Below are positions 8,921-18,121 of a DNA stretch of 64,000 bases, piece after piece. Position 1 is the stretch's first letter; every line of letters starts with the position of its first letter. Made by a program: the position numbers and the translations under genes. The stretch lies in NCBI GenBank assembly GCA_900129675.1, contig FSRD01000003.1:682001-746000 (forward strand), given 5' to 3'. Source of the stretch: Bradyrhizobium erythrophlei. Lineage in GTDB: Bacteria > Pseudomonadota > Alphaproteobacteria > Rhizobiales > Xanthobacteraceae. Below the pieces are notes generated by a model, which saw only the letters and a program-made list of their open reading frames with translations, had not been told where the DNA came from and did no database searches.

Positions 8921-10297
8921 ATGCGCGGAAGCTCGCTCGCCACGCGGTTGTTCCTGTCGGCGACCGCGTGGGTGGTGGTGATCCTCGTCATCACCGGGGT
9001 CGTGCTGTCGTCGGTGTATCGCGATGCGACCGAGCGCGCTTTCGACCGTCGCCTCAATCTCTATCTGCGCACCCTGGTTGCCGAAGTCGCGACCCCGGAC
9101 GAGCCGCCCGATCGCCAGTTCCAGTCGCTCGGCGAGCCGCTGTTCGACCTGCCTTTGTCCGGCTGGTACTGGCAGATTGTCCGTACCGATACCGAGAAAG
9201 CGGAAACGCGGGCGTCGCGCTCGCTGTGGGACAAGAAACTGCCGAAACTGGAAGAGCGCGGCGCGGAGTTGACCGCCGCCGGAATCCGTCTCGGTTACGT
9301 CGACGGCCCGGAGGGCCAGAGTTTGCGGATGGTCGAGCGGCCCGTCGATCTCGGCGCCGACGGCAAGTTCCTGGTCAGCGTCGCCGGCGACGCGTCGGAG
9401 ATTTTCGATGAAACCCGCAGCTTCGATTATTACCTCGGCGGCACCTTCGCAGCACTTGGTATCGTGCTGTTGCTGACCACGATCTTCCAGGTCCGCTTTG
9501 GCCTCGCGCCGCTCAAGCGCATCTCCGAATCGATCGCCGACATCCGCTCCGGCCGGGCCGAACGGCTGGAGGGCGAATTTCCGGTCGAGATCGCGCCATT
9601 GGCGCGCGAGACCAATGCGCTGATCGATGCCAACAGAGAAATCGTCGAGCGCGCGCGCACCCATGTCGGTAATCTCGCCCACGCCATCAAGACGCCGCTC
9701 TCCGTCATCGTCAACGAAGCCTCGGCGCATGCCGCCGATCCCTTTGCGAGCAAGGTGCTTGAGCAGGCCGACGTGATGCGCGACCAGGTGGCGCACCATC
9801 TGGAGCGCGCGCGCATCGCCGCACGGCTCACGATCATCGGCACCGTCACCGAAGTCGCGCCCGCGATCGAGGCGTTGCGGCGGACCATGGAGAAGATCCA
9901 CCGCGATCGCGGCATCGTCATCGAGCTCAAGGCCGATCCGCAGGCGAAGTTTCGCGGCGAACGCCAGGACCTCGAGGAGATGGCCGGTAATCTGGTCGAC
10001 AACGCCTGCAAATGGGCGACGTCCCAGGTCTTCATCGAGGTGCTGGTGGAACCGCCGGCATTGCCGGGCGCGGGACCGAGGCTGCGGATCATCGTCGATG
10101 ACGACGGTCGCGGCCTGTCGGCCGCCGAACGCGCGCAGGTCTCGCGGCGCGGCCAGCGGCTCGACGAATCCAAGCCGGGCTCCGGGCTCGGGCTCTCGAT
10201 CGTGGTCGATCTTGTCGGCCTCTATGGCGGCAATCTTTCGCTGGGGAACGCCCCGACCGGCGGGTTGCGGGCGGAACTGGTGCTGCCGGGGATGTGA
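8921..10297 (+). CDS. Sensor histidine kinase, PhoQ-like partner
   Basis: A 458-residue inner-membrane kinase. A first membrane helix (LFLSATAWVVVILVITGVVL, about residues 8-28) and a second (YLGGTFAALGIVLLLTTIFQ, about 170-190) enclose a periplasmic sensor region of about 140 residues. A HAMP-like linker follows, then the dimerisation helix with phosphoacceptor His254 in LAHAIKTPLSV, and the ATPase domain with an N box (NLVDNACKWA), G1 (DDDGRGLS) and G2 (GSGLGLSIV). It pairs with the upstream response regulator. The sensed signal is not evident; a PhoQ-like acidic patch is not obvious. Confidence 0.93.
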   Translation: MRGSSLATRLFLSATAWVVVILVITGVVLSSVYRDATERAFDRRLNLYLRTLVAEVATPDEPPDRQFQSLGEPLFDLPLSGWYWQIVRTDTEKAETRASRSLWDKKLPKLEERGAELTAAGIRLGYVDGPEGQSLRMVERPVDLGADGKFLVSVAGDASEIFDETRSFDYYLGGTFAALGIVLLLTTIFQVRFGLAPLKRISESIADIRSGRAERLEGEFPVEIAPLARETNALIDANREIVERARTHVGNLAHAIKTPLSVIVNEASAHAADPFASKVLEQADVMRDQVAHHLERARIAARLTIIGTVTEVAPAIEALRRTMEKIHRDRGIVIELKADPQAKFRGERQDLEEMAGNLVDNACKWATSQVFIEVLVEPPALPGAGPRLRIIVDDDGRGLSAAERAQVSRRGQRLDESKPGSGLGLSIVVDLVGLYGGNLSLGNAPTGGLRAELVLPGM

Positions 10298-10454
10298 ATG
10301 CCAGACCCGCGGGAAACACAGGGCAATTTCGATCCGGAATGAGCCTTGAAGCCCGTCAATTCATCATTCCTAAACGACTTCTTAACGCGCGCACTTTTAT
10401 GATTGCAGTGGACGCGTTTTGCCGTCCGCGTGAACAAGCATCCATAGCGGACGC

Positions 10455-11858
10455 ATGAGCCAGACATCGACCGAGCGGCTGAGGGACTATCTCGGGCAGC
10501 TCCCGCCGCAGGCGCAGGCGCTGCTGATGCGGGGGTTCGAGCGCGCCATCGAGCGTGGCGAAGACACCGCGGTCGCGACCCTCGTGCTGGAGCAATTGCG
10601 CAAGCTCGCGCGCGGAACCGAGGAAGACGAGGAAGCGCAGCCGCGGACCGACGATCCGGCGCGTCTCCTGTTCCGTCCGCTCGAGCCGTTTCTCGCCGAG
10701 AGCAACTTTCCGGTGCGGCCGGGCCAGATCCGGCGCACGTCGCTGCTGCCGGTCTGGCAATGGCTCAGTCGCGACGGCGCGCCGGAGCAGGCGCGCGAAT
10801 TCGAAGCCATGCTGGCCCAGGCGCGGCAGGCCGGTACGGCGTCCATGCTCGAAGCGGCCGCCCGCAAGTTCCAGTTCGCCGCGGTCGAGGCGATCTCGAA
10901 GGTTGCAGCCGCACCGGGCGACGACAAGCAGCGTTCGCTGTCCCGCATCGGCCCGTCCAATGTCGTCGAGGATCTGTTGTCGATCGGCGCGGTTCTGCGG
11001 GCACGCGAGGCGCTGGATACGCTTGGCAGCCGGCTCCCTAGCCAATTGCGGGTTTTTGCCGACCCCCAGATCGCGTCGGTGAGCTCGGCGCTCAATGTTC
11101 CCTCGCTGCAAACGCCGCAGATGCTGCCGTTTGCGCTGTCGCTGATCATGCAGCGGCTGGCGGCGCCCTGGCAGATCATCCGCCTCGCGATCAAGATGGC
11201 GGCATCCGACGATGAAATTCGCGTCGCCGCTACGCCTTACGGTGTGGCCGTTACCATCGCGCTGCACGATCTCTACTTCCTCGCGGCCTGCCTGCGGACG
11301 GATATCAGGCGCGGCCATTTTGAAAATGTCGGTGAGCAGCTGAAAACCCTCCATGACGGGGTGCGCGGCTTGCGGACCGAACTCGATCTGCGCAACGACT
11401 CCTCGTGGGGCAAACAACTGACGGCGATCCGTGCCGATATTTCCAACTCGCTGCAGTCGGAAATCGACAGCGTGCCCGGCCGGGTCCGCCGCATCCTGCG
11501 CCAGCGTGCCGACAAGGACATTTCCTCCGCTCCCAAGATCGATCCGTCGGAGGTCGAGGAAACCGCCGCCCTGATCGATTTCGTCGCGGTGTGCCGCACC
11601 TATGCGAGCGAGCTTGCGATCAACGAGGTCACGCTGCGGACCTATTCCGACCTGCAACAATATGTCGAACATTCCACCGAGGGGCTGGTGCAGGCGCTGC
11701 GCGGCGGCGACACCAAGGCGCGCGCCTACCGGCAGATCCAGGTCAAGGCCGCGATCCGCTTCTGCGAGGTATTGTTCGGCCACGACTATGCGTCGCTGAT
11801 GAGCCGGGCCGCCGAAAACGCCGTGGCCGGCGAGCGCAAACCGTCACGGGCTGGATAG
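10455..11858 (+). CDS. Conserved-looking protein of unknown function, 467 aa
   Basis: A soluble, mostly alpha-helical protein with no signal peptide or membrane helix. I see no enzyme motif. The N-terminal third (residues 1-60) resembles a helical adaptor with the segment RGFERAIERGEDTAVATLVLEQLRKLAR. The centre has alternating amphipathic helices and the C-terminal 100 residues include YASELAINEVTLRTYSDLQQYVEHSTEGLVQALRGG. It sits alone between a two-component pair and the ccm genes, 157 bases after the kinase. Codon use matches its neighbours, so it is not recent foreign DNA. Function unknown. Confidence 0.75.
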   Translation: MSQTSTERLRDYLGQLPPQAQALLMRGFERAIERGEDTAVATLVLEQLRKLARGTEEDEEAQPRTDDPARLLFRPLEPFLAESNFPVRPGQIRRTSLLPVWQWLSRDGAPEQAREFEAMLAQARQAGTASMLEAAARKFQFAAVEAISKVAAAPGDDKQRSLSRIGPSNVVEDLLSIGAVLRAREALDTLGSRLPSQLRVFADPQIASVSSALNVPSLQTPQMLPFALSLIMQRLAAPWQIIRLAIKMAASDDEIRVAATPYGVAVTIALHDLYFLAACLRTDIRRGHFENVGEQLKTLHDGVRGLRTELDLRNDSSWGKQLTAIRADISNSLQSEIDSVPGRVRRILRQRADKDISSAPKIDPSEVEETAALIDFVAVCRTYASELAINEVTLRTYSDLQQYVEHSTEGLVQALRGGDTKARAYRQIQVKAAIRFCEVLFGHDYASLMSRAAENAVAGERKPSRAG

Positions 11859-12006
11859 GGCGGCTGTCTCATTTTGCCAGCGAATTCCGGGTCTTCCGGC
11901 CCCGGTTTCGATCCAGTAATTGTCAATTGCCGGGCTTGCCGCCGGTAGTGTAAAGCGGCGCATCGGCGCTTCCGTGAAAAGCGCCGTTCCGCCCGGGAAC
12001 CGCTTG

Positions 12007-13110
12007 ATGACGCTGTGGTTTGTGTTCGCGCTGATGACGGTCGCGGCGATCTTTGCCGTGCTCTGGCCGTTGAGCCGGCGCGCCCGGCCGCAAAGTGGGG
12101 GCAGTGAGGCTGCGGTCTACAAGGATCAACTCGCCGAGATCGATCGCGATGTTGCCGCCGACCTGATCGCGCCGTCGGAGGCGGATGCCGCCCGGGTCGA
12201 AATCAGCCGCCGCCTGTTGGCCGCCGTCGACGATCAGCGCGATCCCACGGTGCAGTCGAATGTCAGATTGCGCCGTTTGGCCGCGGTGTCGGCATTGATC
12301 GGGCTGCCTGTCGTGGCGGTTGCTTTCTACCTTTCGCTGGGATCGCCGCAGCTCGGCGATTTCCCGCTTGCCGGGCGCGCCCGCGTCGCCGACGCCACCC
12401 AGTCGCTCGGGAGTCTGGTAGCCCAGGTCGAAGCGCATCTGGAACAGAACCCGACCGATGGCCGCGGCTGGAACGTGCTGGCGCCGGTGCTGGCGCGGCT
12501 CGGCCGTTTCGACGAGGCGGTCCGCGCCTATCGCAATTCGATCACCTATAACGGCGACAGCGCCGAGCGCCGGTCCGATCTCGGCGAAGCCCTTGCGGGT
12601 GCGGCGGGCGGTGTCGTCACCTCGGAGGCCAAGGCTGAATTCGAGCGCGCCATCGCATTGAGCGCCGACGATCCCAAGGCCAACTATTTCCTGGGGCTCG
12701 CCGCCGAGCAGGACGGCCGCAACGCCGATGCCGCCTCGATCTGGCGTGGGCTGCTTGCCAAGGCGCCGGCGGACGCGCCATGGCGGCCGCTGGTCCAGGC
12801 GGCGCTGGTCCGGGTCGGCGGTCCGGCAGTGCCTGCGCTGCCGGATAGCGCGATGGCCGCGGCCAAGGACATGAACGACACCGACCGCGGCGCGATGATC
12901 CGTGGCATGGTCGATCGCCTGGCGACGCGGCTGAAGCAAAACGGCAACGACGTCGAGGGATGGCTGCGGCTGGTGCGGGCCTATATGGTGATGGGCGACC
13001 GCGACAAGGCGGCAAGCGCGGTCACCGATGCCCGTCAGGCCGTCGCGAACAATGCGGAGCGCTTGCGCCAGCTCAATGAGGGTCTGAAGAATCTCGGGCT
13101 TGATGGATGA
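12007..13110 (+). CDS. ccmI: Cytochrome c maturation protein CcmI (CycH)
   Basis: CcmI delivers apocytochrome c to the CcmF/H haem ligation complex. The 367-residue protein begins with a membrane helix (MTLWFVFALMTVAAIFAVLWPL), has a cytoplasmic loop with the family pattern YKDQLAEIDRDVAADLIAPSEADAARVEISRRLL, a second helix (LAAVSALIGLPVVAVAFYLSLG) and then periplasmic TPR repeats (from about residue 140, including DGRGWNVLAPVLARLGRFDEAVRAYRNSI). I start at ATG 12007; the frame is open further upstream but without similarity. It is the first gene of ccmI-ccmE-ccmF-ccmH. Confidence 0.95.
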   Translation: MTLWFVFALMTVAAIFAVLWPLSRRARPQSGGSEAAVYKDQLAEIDRDVAADLIAPSEADAARVEISRRLLAAVDDQRDPTVQSNVRLRRLAAVSALIGLPVVAVAFYLSLGSPQLGDFPLAGRARVADATQSLGSLVAQVEAHLEQNPTDGRGWNVLAPVLARLGRFDEAVRAYRNSITYNGDSAERRSDLGEALAGAAGGVVTSEAKAEFERAIALSADDPKANYFLGLAAEQDGRNADAASIWRGLLAKAPADAPWRPLVQAALVRVGGPAVPALPDSAMAAAKDMNDTDRGAMIRGMVDRLATRLKQNGNDVEGWLRLVRAYMVMGDRDKAASAVTDARQAVANNAERLRQLNEGLKNLGLDG

Positions 13111-13135
13111 TCAGGCGAATGCACAAGGGAATACC

Positions 13136-13627
13136 ATGACGCGCAAGCAGCGGCGTTTGACGATGATCGGTGGCTCGCTCGCGGTGCTCGCGGTCGCGGC
13201 GGCACTGGTGCTGAACGCCATGCGCGATTCCATCGTGTTCTTCTCGACGCCGTCGATGGTGGCCGAAAAACATATCTCCGCCGGCAAGCGCTTCCGCCTC
13301 GGCGGGCTGGTACAGCCGGGATCGCTCCAGCGCGGCGACAATCTGGCGGTCAGTTTCAGCGTCGCCGACGGCAGCGCCACGCTGCCGGTGTCCTACAAGG
13401 GAATCCTGCCCGACCTGTTTCGCGAAGGGCAGGGCGTCGTTGCCGAGGGTGCGCTCGATGCCTCCGGCACATTCAGGGCCGACACCGTGCTGGCCAAGCA
13501 TGACGAGACCTATATGCCCAAGGATGTCGCAGACGCGCTGAAGAAGCAGGGCCACTGGAAGGACGACTACGGCAAAAAGCCAAGCGCATCGGCCGCGCCC
13601 CAGCCGACGCAGGGAGCCATGCGGTGA
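13136..13627 (+). CDS. ccmE: Periplasmic haem chaperone CcmE (CycJ)
   Basis: CcmE binds haem covalently and carries it to the ligation complex in the periplasm. The 163-residue protein starts MTRKQRRLTMIGG, a near-universal CcmE N-terminus, followed by an anchor helix and a small OB-type beta barrel. The haem-binding histidine is His122 in VLAKHDETYMP, with the conserved tyrosine four residues later. An alternative ATG at 13100 overlaps ccmI, but 13136 matches the family start. The stop overlaps the GTG start of ccmF by four bases (GTGA), which suggests translational coupling. Confidence 0.96.
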   Translation: MTRKQRRLTMIGGSLAVLAVAAALVLNAMRDSIVFFSTPSMVAEKHISAGKRFRLGGLVQPGSLQRGDNLAVSFSVADGSATLPVSYKGILPDLFREGQGVVAEGALDASGTFRADTVLAKHDETYMPKDVADALKKQGHWKDDYGKKPSASAAPQPTQGAMR

Positions 13628-15606
13628 TCGCTGAAGCCGGACATTACGCACTGGTGCTGGCGCTCGCGCTGGCGCTGATCCAGTCCACGGTGCCGATCGC
13701 GGGCGCGCGCTGGGGCGACGTCGCCCTGATGAATGTCGCGCGCTCCACCGCGCTGGCGCAATTGCTGTTCGCGGCGATATCGTTCACCGCGCTGGTGTCG
13801 TTGCACGTCACCTCGGATTTCTCCGTCGTCAACGTGTACGAGAATTCGCATTCGCTCAAACCGCTGATCTACAAGATCACCGGCGTCTGGGGCAATCACG
13901 AAGGATCGATGCTGCTGTGGGTGTCGATCCTGGCGCTGTTCGGCGGCCTGGTCGCAGCCTTCGGCAACAATCTGCCGCTGTCGCTGCGCGCCCATGTGCT
14001 GGCGGTGCAGGCCTGGATCGCGAGCGCGTTCTATCTGTTCATCCTGATCACCTCGAACCCGTTCCTGCGGATCGCCAATCCGCCGATCGAGGGCCGCGAC
14101 CTCAATCCGGTGCTGCAGGACATCGGCCTCGCCGTGCATCCGCCGATGCTCTATCTCGGCTATGTCGGATTCTCGATCTCGTTCTCGTTCGCCGTGGCAG
14201 CCTTGCTCGAAGGCCGGATCGATGCGGCGTGGGCGCGCTGGGTGCGGCCGTGGACCTTGGTGGCCTGGATATTCCTCACGCTCGGCATCGCGATGGGCTC
14301 GTACTGGGCCTATTACGAACTCGGCTGGGGCGGCTGGTGGTTCTGGGATCCGGTCGAAAACGCCTCGCTGATGCCGTGGCTGGCCGGCACCGCGCTGTTG
14401 CATTCCGCAGTCGTGATGGAAAAGCGCAACGCGCTGAAAGTCTGGACCATCCTTTTGTCGATCCTGACCTTCTCGCTGTCGCTGCTCGGCACCTTCCTGG
14501 TGCGTTCGGGGGTGCTGACATCAGTGCACGCGTTTGCGACCGATCCGACGCGCGGCGTGTTCATCCTTTTGATCCTCTGTATCTTCATCGGCGGCAGCCT
14601 GTCGCTCTACGCCTGGCGGGCGTCCGCGCTGAAGCAGGGCGGGCTGTTCGCGCCGATCTCGCGCGAGGGCGCGCTGGTGCTCAATAATCTGTTCCTCACC
14701 ACCGCCTGCGCGACGGTTTTCATCGGCACGCTGTATCCGCTCGCGCTGGAAGTCCTGACCGGCGACAAGATCTCGGTCGGCGCGCCGTTCTTCAACCTGA
14801 CCTTCGCGCCCCTTTTCGTGCCGCTGATGGTCGCCGTCCCGTTCGGGCCGTTGCTCGCCTGGAAACGCGGCGATCTGCTCGGTGCCGCGCAGCGGCTGAC
14901 GGCGGCCGGCGTCATGGCGCTGATCGCCATCGCGCTGCTGTGGGCATGGACCTACGGCGGCAGCACGCTGGCGCCGCTTGCGATCGGCCTTGCGGTGTTC
15001 GTCATTGCCGGCGCGTTCACCGATCTGGCCGAGCGCACCGGCCTGTTCCGGGTTCCGCTGGGAACGGCGTTGCGCCGTGCGCGCGGATTGCCGCGCGCGA
15101 CCTGGGGTTCGGCGTTCGCGCATGCCGGGGTCGGCATCGCCCTGATCGGGATCGTCTGCGAAACCACCTGGAACAGCGAACATATCAGTACGATGAGGCC
15201 GGGCGACGTTGCGAAAGTCGCAGGCTACGAGTTGAAGCTCGACGACATGGTCCAGCGGAAGGGGCCGAATTTCCGCGAGATGATCGCGCGGTTCACGGTC
15301 GATCTCGACGGTCAAAAGCTCAGCGTGATGACGCCGTCGAAGCGCAATTTCACTACCCGGGAATCGTCGACCACCGAGGCCGCGCTGCTGACGCGCGGCG
15401 CCAGCCAGTTGTACATTTCGCTTGGCGATGCCACGGCCGACGGCGCGATCGCGGTGCGCATCTATCACAAGCCGCTGGTGCTGTTGATCTGGTGGGGACC
15501 CGTGCTGATGGCGTTCGGCGGCATGCTGTCGCTGTCGGACCGCAGGCTGCGGGTCGGGGCGCCGAAGCCGGCGAGGGCGTTGCGCGGGCTGCAGGCGGCG
15601 GAGTGA
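13624..15606 (+). CDS. ccmF: Haem lyase subunit CcmF (CycK)
   Basis: CcmF is the integral membrane core of the cytochrome c haem ligase. The 660-residue protein has about 15 predicted helices and the tryptophan-rich periplasmic haem-handling motif GWGGWWFWDPVENASLMPWL near residue 236, plus conserved histidines such as the one in HEGSMLLW and in LLHSAVV. The GTG start overlaps the ccmE stop. ccmH follows after only 4 bases, consistent with one operon. Confidence 0.97.
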   Translation: MIAEAGHYALVLALALALIQSTVPIAGARWGDVALMNVARSTALAQLLFAAISFTALVSLHVTSDFSVVNVYENSHSLKPLIYKITGVWGNHEGSMLLWVSILALFGGLVAAFGNNLPLSLRAHVLAVQAWIASAFYLFILITSNPFLRIANPPIEGRDLNPVLQDIGLAVHPPMLYLGYVGFSISFSFAVAALLEGRIDAAWARWVRPWTLVAWIFLTLGIAMGSYWAYYELGWGGWWFWDPVENASLMPWLAGTALLHSAVVMEKRNALKVWTILLSILTFSLSLLGTFLVRSGVLTSVHAFATDPTRGVFILLILCIFIGGSLSLYAWRASALKQGGLFAPISREGALVLNNLFLTTACATVFIGTLYPLALEVLTGDKISVGAPFFNLTFAPLFVPLMVAVPFGPLLAWKRGDLLGAAQRLTAAGVMALIAIALLWAWTYGGSTLAPLAIGLAVFVIAGAFTDLAERTGLFRVPLGTALRRARGLPRATWGSAFAHAGVGIALIGIVCETTWNSEHISTMRPGDVAKVAGYELKLDDMVQRKGPNFREMIARFTVDLDGQKLSVMTPSKRNFTTRESSTTEAALLTRGASQLYISLGDATADGAIAVRIYHKPLVLLIWWGPVLMAFGGMLSLSDRRLRVGAPKPARALRGLQAAE

Positions 15607-15610
15607 TCCA

Positions 15611-16108
15611 TTGAAGCAGTTCCTTGCCTGCCTGTTCGCCGTGACCGTACTGCTGGGATGCCCGGCCGCCTACGCCGTGCAGCCCGACGAGATCATGGCG
15701 GATCCAGCCAAGGAATCGCGGGCGCGCGATCTGTCGCGGGAATTGCGCTGCATGGTGTGCCAGAACCAGTCGATCGACGATTCCGAGGCGCCGCTGGCGC
15801 GCGATCTCCGGCTTCTGGTCCGCGAGCGGATCGCAGCCGGCGACAGCGACGCGCAGGTGATCGATTTTCTGGTCGCGCGCTATGGCGAGTTCGTGCTGCT
15901 GAAGCCGCGGGTCAATCAGCATACCCTGTTGCTGTGGCTGGTGCCGCCGCTGGTGCTTTTGGGCGGCGGATTTGCGATGTGGCGGTACAGTCGCCGGCGT
16001 GGGAAATCCGCAGGAGATACCGACGACTCCGCCGTCAAATTGACCGCGGACGAAAAAGCCCGACTACAACGCCTGATGGCGGCGGAACCGACCGAAAAGC
16101 TGCTTTAG
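15611..16108 (+). CDS. ccmH: Cytochrome c maturation thiol protein CcmH (CycL)
   Basis: CcmH reduces the apocytochrome CXXCH cysteines before haem attachment. The 165-residue protein has a signal peptide (MKQFLACLFAVTVLLGCPAAYA), the redox motif LRCMVCQNQSIDDS near residue 45 and a C-terminal membrane helix (TLLLWLVPPLVLLGGGFAMWRYSRRR). The start is TTG at 15611, four bases after ccmF. It is the short, single-thioredoxin-like form; the TPR role is carried by the separate ccmI gene. ccmABCD and ccmG are not in the window. Confidence 0.95.
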   Translation: MKQFLACLFAVTVLLGCPAAYAVQPDEIMADPAKESRARDLSRELRCMVCQNQSIDDSEAPLARDLRLLVRERIAAGDSDAQVIDFLVARYGEFVLLKPRVNQHTLLLWLVPPLVLLGGGFAMWRYSRRRGKSAGDTDDSAVKLTADEKARLQRLMAAEPTEKLL

Positions 16109-16278
16109 GTCTCGTCTAACCCCCTTCATTGGCGTGCGCTATTCTGCCGCATCCGGTTATGCCTCCATTACCAAAGTTTAATTCCCTCGCCAGCGCGCGG
16201 TAAGGCGGAAATCCCCATGTTTGGTCCTGTCAGGTGCTCGCCCGGCACCGTCGATTTTGCCCCTGGAGATTCCGAACA

Positions 16279-17877
16279 ATGACCGACCGTCCCACCGATC
16301 TTTCTTCACTTCCGTCCTATCGTGCGCCGCGGCGCTCGCTGTTCTCGGCGCGCAAATTCGCGCTGATGGCTTCCGTCGTCGCCGGCCTCGGCGTCGCCGT
16401 TTATGGCTTCAGCCCGTCGCACGACCCCGTCAATATCTTCACCAGCCCGGCGCACGCGCAGGTCAATAACGAAGTCCGCAGAGTCGAGAAGCCCATCGGC
16501 TTTGCCGACATTGTCGAGCGTGTGAAACCGTCGGTGATTTCGGTCAAGGTCAACATCAACGAGAAGGTCAGCAAGGACGACAGCGCCGGCAAGGACGACG
16601 ACTCGCCGTTCCAGCCGGGATCGCCGATGGAGCGCTTCTTCCGTCGCTTCGGCGGACCGGATGGCTTGCCTCCGGGCTTGCGCGGTGGTCCGCGCGGCGG
16701 CCATGGCGCGGTGACCGGTCAGGGTTCGGGCTTCTTCATTTCGGCTGACGGTTATGCAGTGACCAACAACCACGTCGTCGACGGCGCCGACAAGGTCGAA
16801 GTCACGACCGACGAGGGCAAGACCTACACCGCCAAGGTGATCGGCACCGATCCGCGCACCGACGTTGCGCTGATCAAGGTCGAAGGCGGATCGAACTTCC
16901 CGTTCGCAAAACTGTCCGACGGCAAGCCGCGGATCGGCGATTGGGTGCTGGCGGTCGGCAACCCGTTCGGTCTCGGCGGCACCGTGACCGCCGGTATCGT
17001 CTCGGCCTCCGGCCGCGACATCGGCAACGGCCCGTATGACGATTTCATCCAGATCGACGCGCCCGTGAACAAGGGCAACTCCGGTGGCCCGGCGTTCGAT
17101 ACCTCCGGCGAGGTGATGGGCGTCAACACCGCGATCTATTCGCCGTCCGGCGGCAGCGTCGGCATCGCGTTCTCGATCCCCGCGTCGACGGTGAAGAGCG
17201 TGATCGCGCAGCTCAAGGACAAGGGCTCGGTCAGCCGCGGTTGGATCGGCGTCCAGATCCAGCCGGTCACCTCGGACATTGCCGACAGCCTCGGCATGAA
17301 GAAGGCGGAAGGCGCGCTGGTCGCGGAACCCCAGGCCAACGGCCCGGCGGCCAAGGCCGGCATCGAATCCGGCGACGTGATCACCGCGGTGAACGGTGAA
17401 TCGGTCAAGGATGCCCGCGAGCTCGCCCGCACCATTGGCGCTCTGGCGCCCGGCAACGCCGTGAAGCTCAACGTGCTGCACAAGGGCCAGGACAAGGTCA
17501 TCAACCTCACACTCGGCCAGTTGCCGAATACGCTGGAGGCCAAGGCCGATAACGACAACAGCGACAAGGGCGGCGGCGCCACCCGCGGCACCGACGTTCC
17601 GAAGCTCGGGCTGACGGTGGCCCCCGCCAACAGCGTGGCCGGCGCCGGCAAGGACGGCGTCGTGGTCACCGAGGTCGACCCGAAGAGTGCGGCAGCGGAA
17701 CGCGGCTTCAAGGAAGGCGACGTGATTCTCGAAGTCGCCGGCAAGAGCGTCACCAATGCCGGCGACGTCCGGGAGGCGATCAATGCCGCGCGCACCGACA
17801 ACAAGAACAGCGTTCTCATGCGCGTGAAGAGCGGCGGTTCGTCGCGGTTTGTGGCGTTGCCGCTGGCCAAGGGTTAA
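16279..17877 (+). CDS. degP: Periplasmic serine protease, DegP/HtrA family (Do)
   Basis: A 532-residue envelope quality-control protease and chaperone. An N-terminal hydrophobic segment (FALMASVVAGLGVAVYGFSPS, about residues 27-47) exports or anchors it. The trypsin-like domain shows the triad His165 (VTNNHVVDG), Asp195 (DPRTDVALIKV) and Ser268 (NKGNSGGPAF). Two PDZ domains follow (about 295-385 and 425-525). A glycine/arginine-rich loop before the protease domain corresponds to the LA loop. I choose ATG 16279 (MTDRPTDLSS) over an upstream frame extension. A strong terminator lies about 130 bases after the stop. Confidence 0.96.
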   Translation: MTDRPTDLSSLPSYRAPRRSLFSARKFALMASVVAGLGVAVYGFSPSHDPVNIFTSPAHAQVNNEVRRVEKPIGFADIVERVKPSVISVKVNINEKVSKDDSAGKDDDSPFQPGSPMERFFRRFGGPDGLPPGLRGGPRGGHGAVTGQGSGFFISADGYAVTNNHVVDGADKVEVTTDEGKTYTAKVIGTDPRTDVALIKVEGGSNFPFAKLSDGKPRIGDWVLAVGNPFGLGGTVTAGIVSASGRDIGNGPYDDFIQIDAPVNKGNSGGPAFDTSGEVMGVNTAIYSPSGGSVGIAFSIPASTVKSVIAQLKDKGSVSRGWIGVQIQPVTSDIADSLGMKKAEGALVAEPQANGPAAKAGIESGDVITAVNGESVKDARELARTIGALAPGNAVKLNVLHKGQDKVINLTLGQLPNTLEAKADNDNSDKGGGATRGTDVPKLGLTVAPANSVAGAGKDGVVVTEVDPKSAAAERGFKEGDVILEVAGKSVTNAGDVREAINAARTDNKNSVLMRVKSGGSSRFVALPLAKG

Positions 17878-18009
17878 CTACGACAATGGAAGGCGTCGCC
17901 GGCATTCGTCGCCCCCCGCCGACGGCGCTTCCGGGGAGCGGGCTCATCAAGGTTCGCTCCCACTGGCTACCTTCCGGTGGAATACGCCCCCCTCCGTCGG
18001 AAGGCCTAA

Positions 18010-18047
18010 GGGCGGTGAGGTCCCCCAGCTTCACCGCCCGCTTTTTT
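18010..18047 (+). terminator. Rho-independent terminator after degP
   Basis: GGGCGGTGA at 18010-18018 pairs perfectly with TCACCGCCC at 18031-18039, followed by GC and a run of six T. It separates degP from the downstream response regulator, which therefore needs its own promoter in 18048-18121. Confidence 0.85.
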
Positions 18048-18121
18048 CACTTAATCGAGAGGGTTCCGGGTCGCCTTGCATCGGCATGCGGCCCGCGCCA
18101 TGGTGAGAGAAAGCCAATCAC

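Noticed and set aside
14521..15468. 315-residue frame antisense to ccmF
   Set aside because: Shadow in a conserved membrane-protein gene; no supporting signals.
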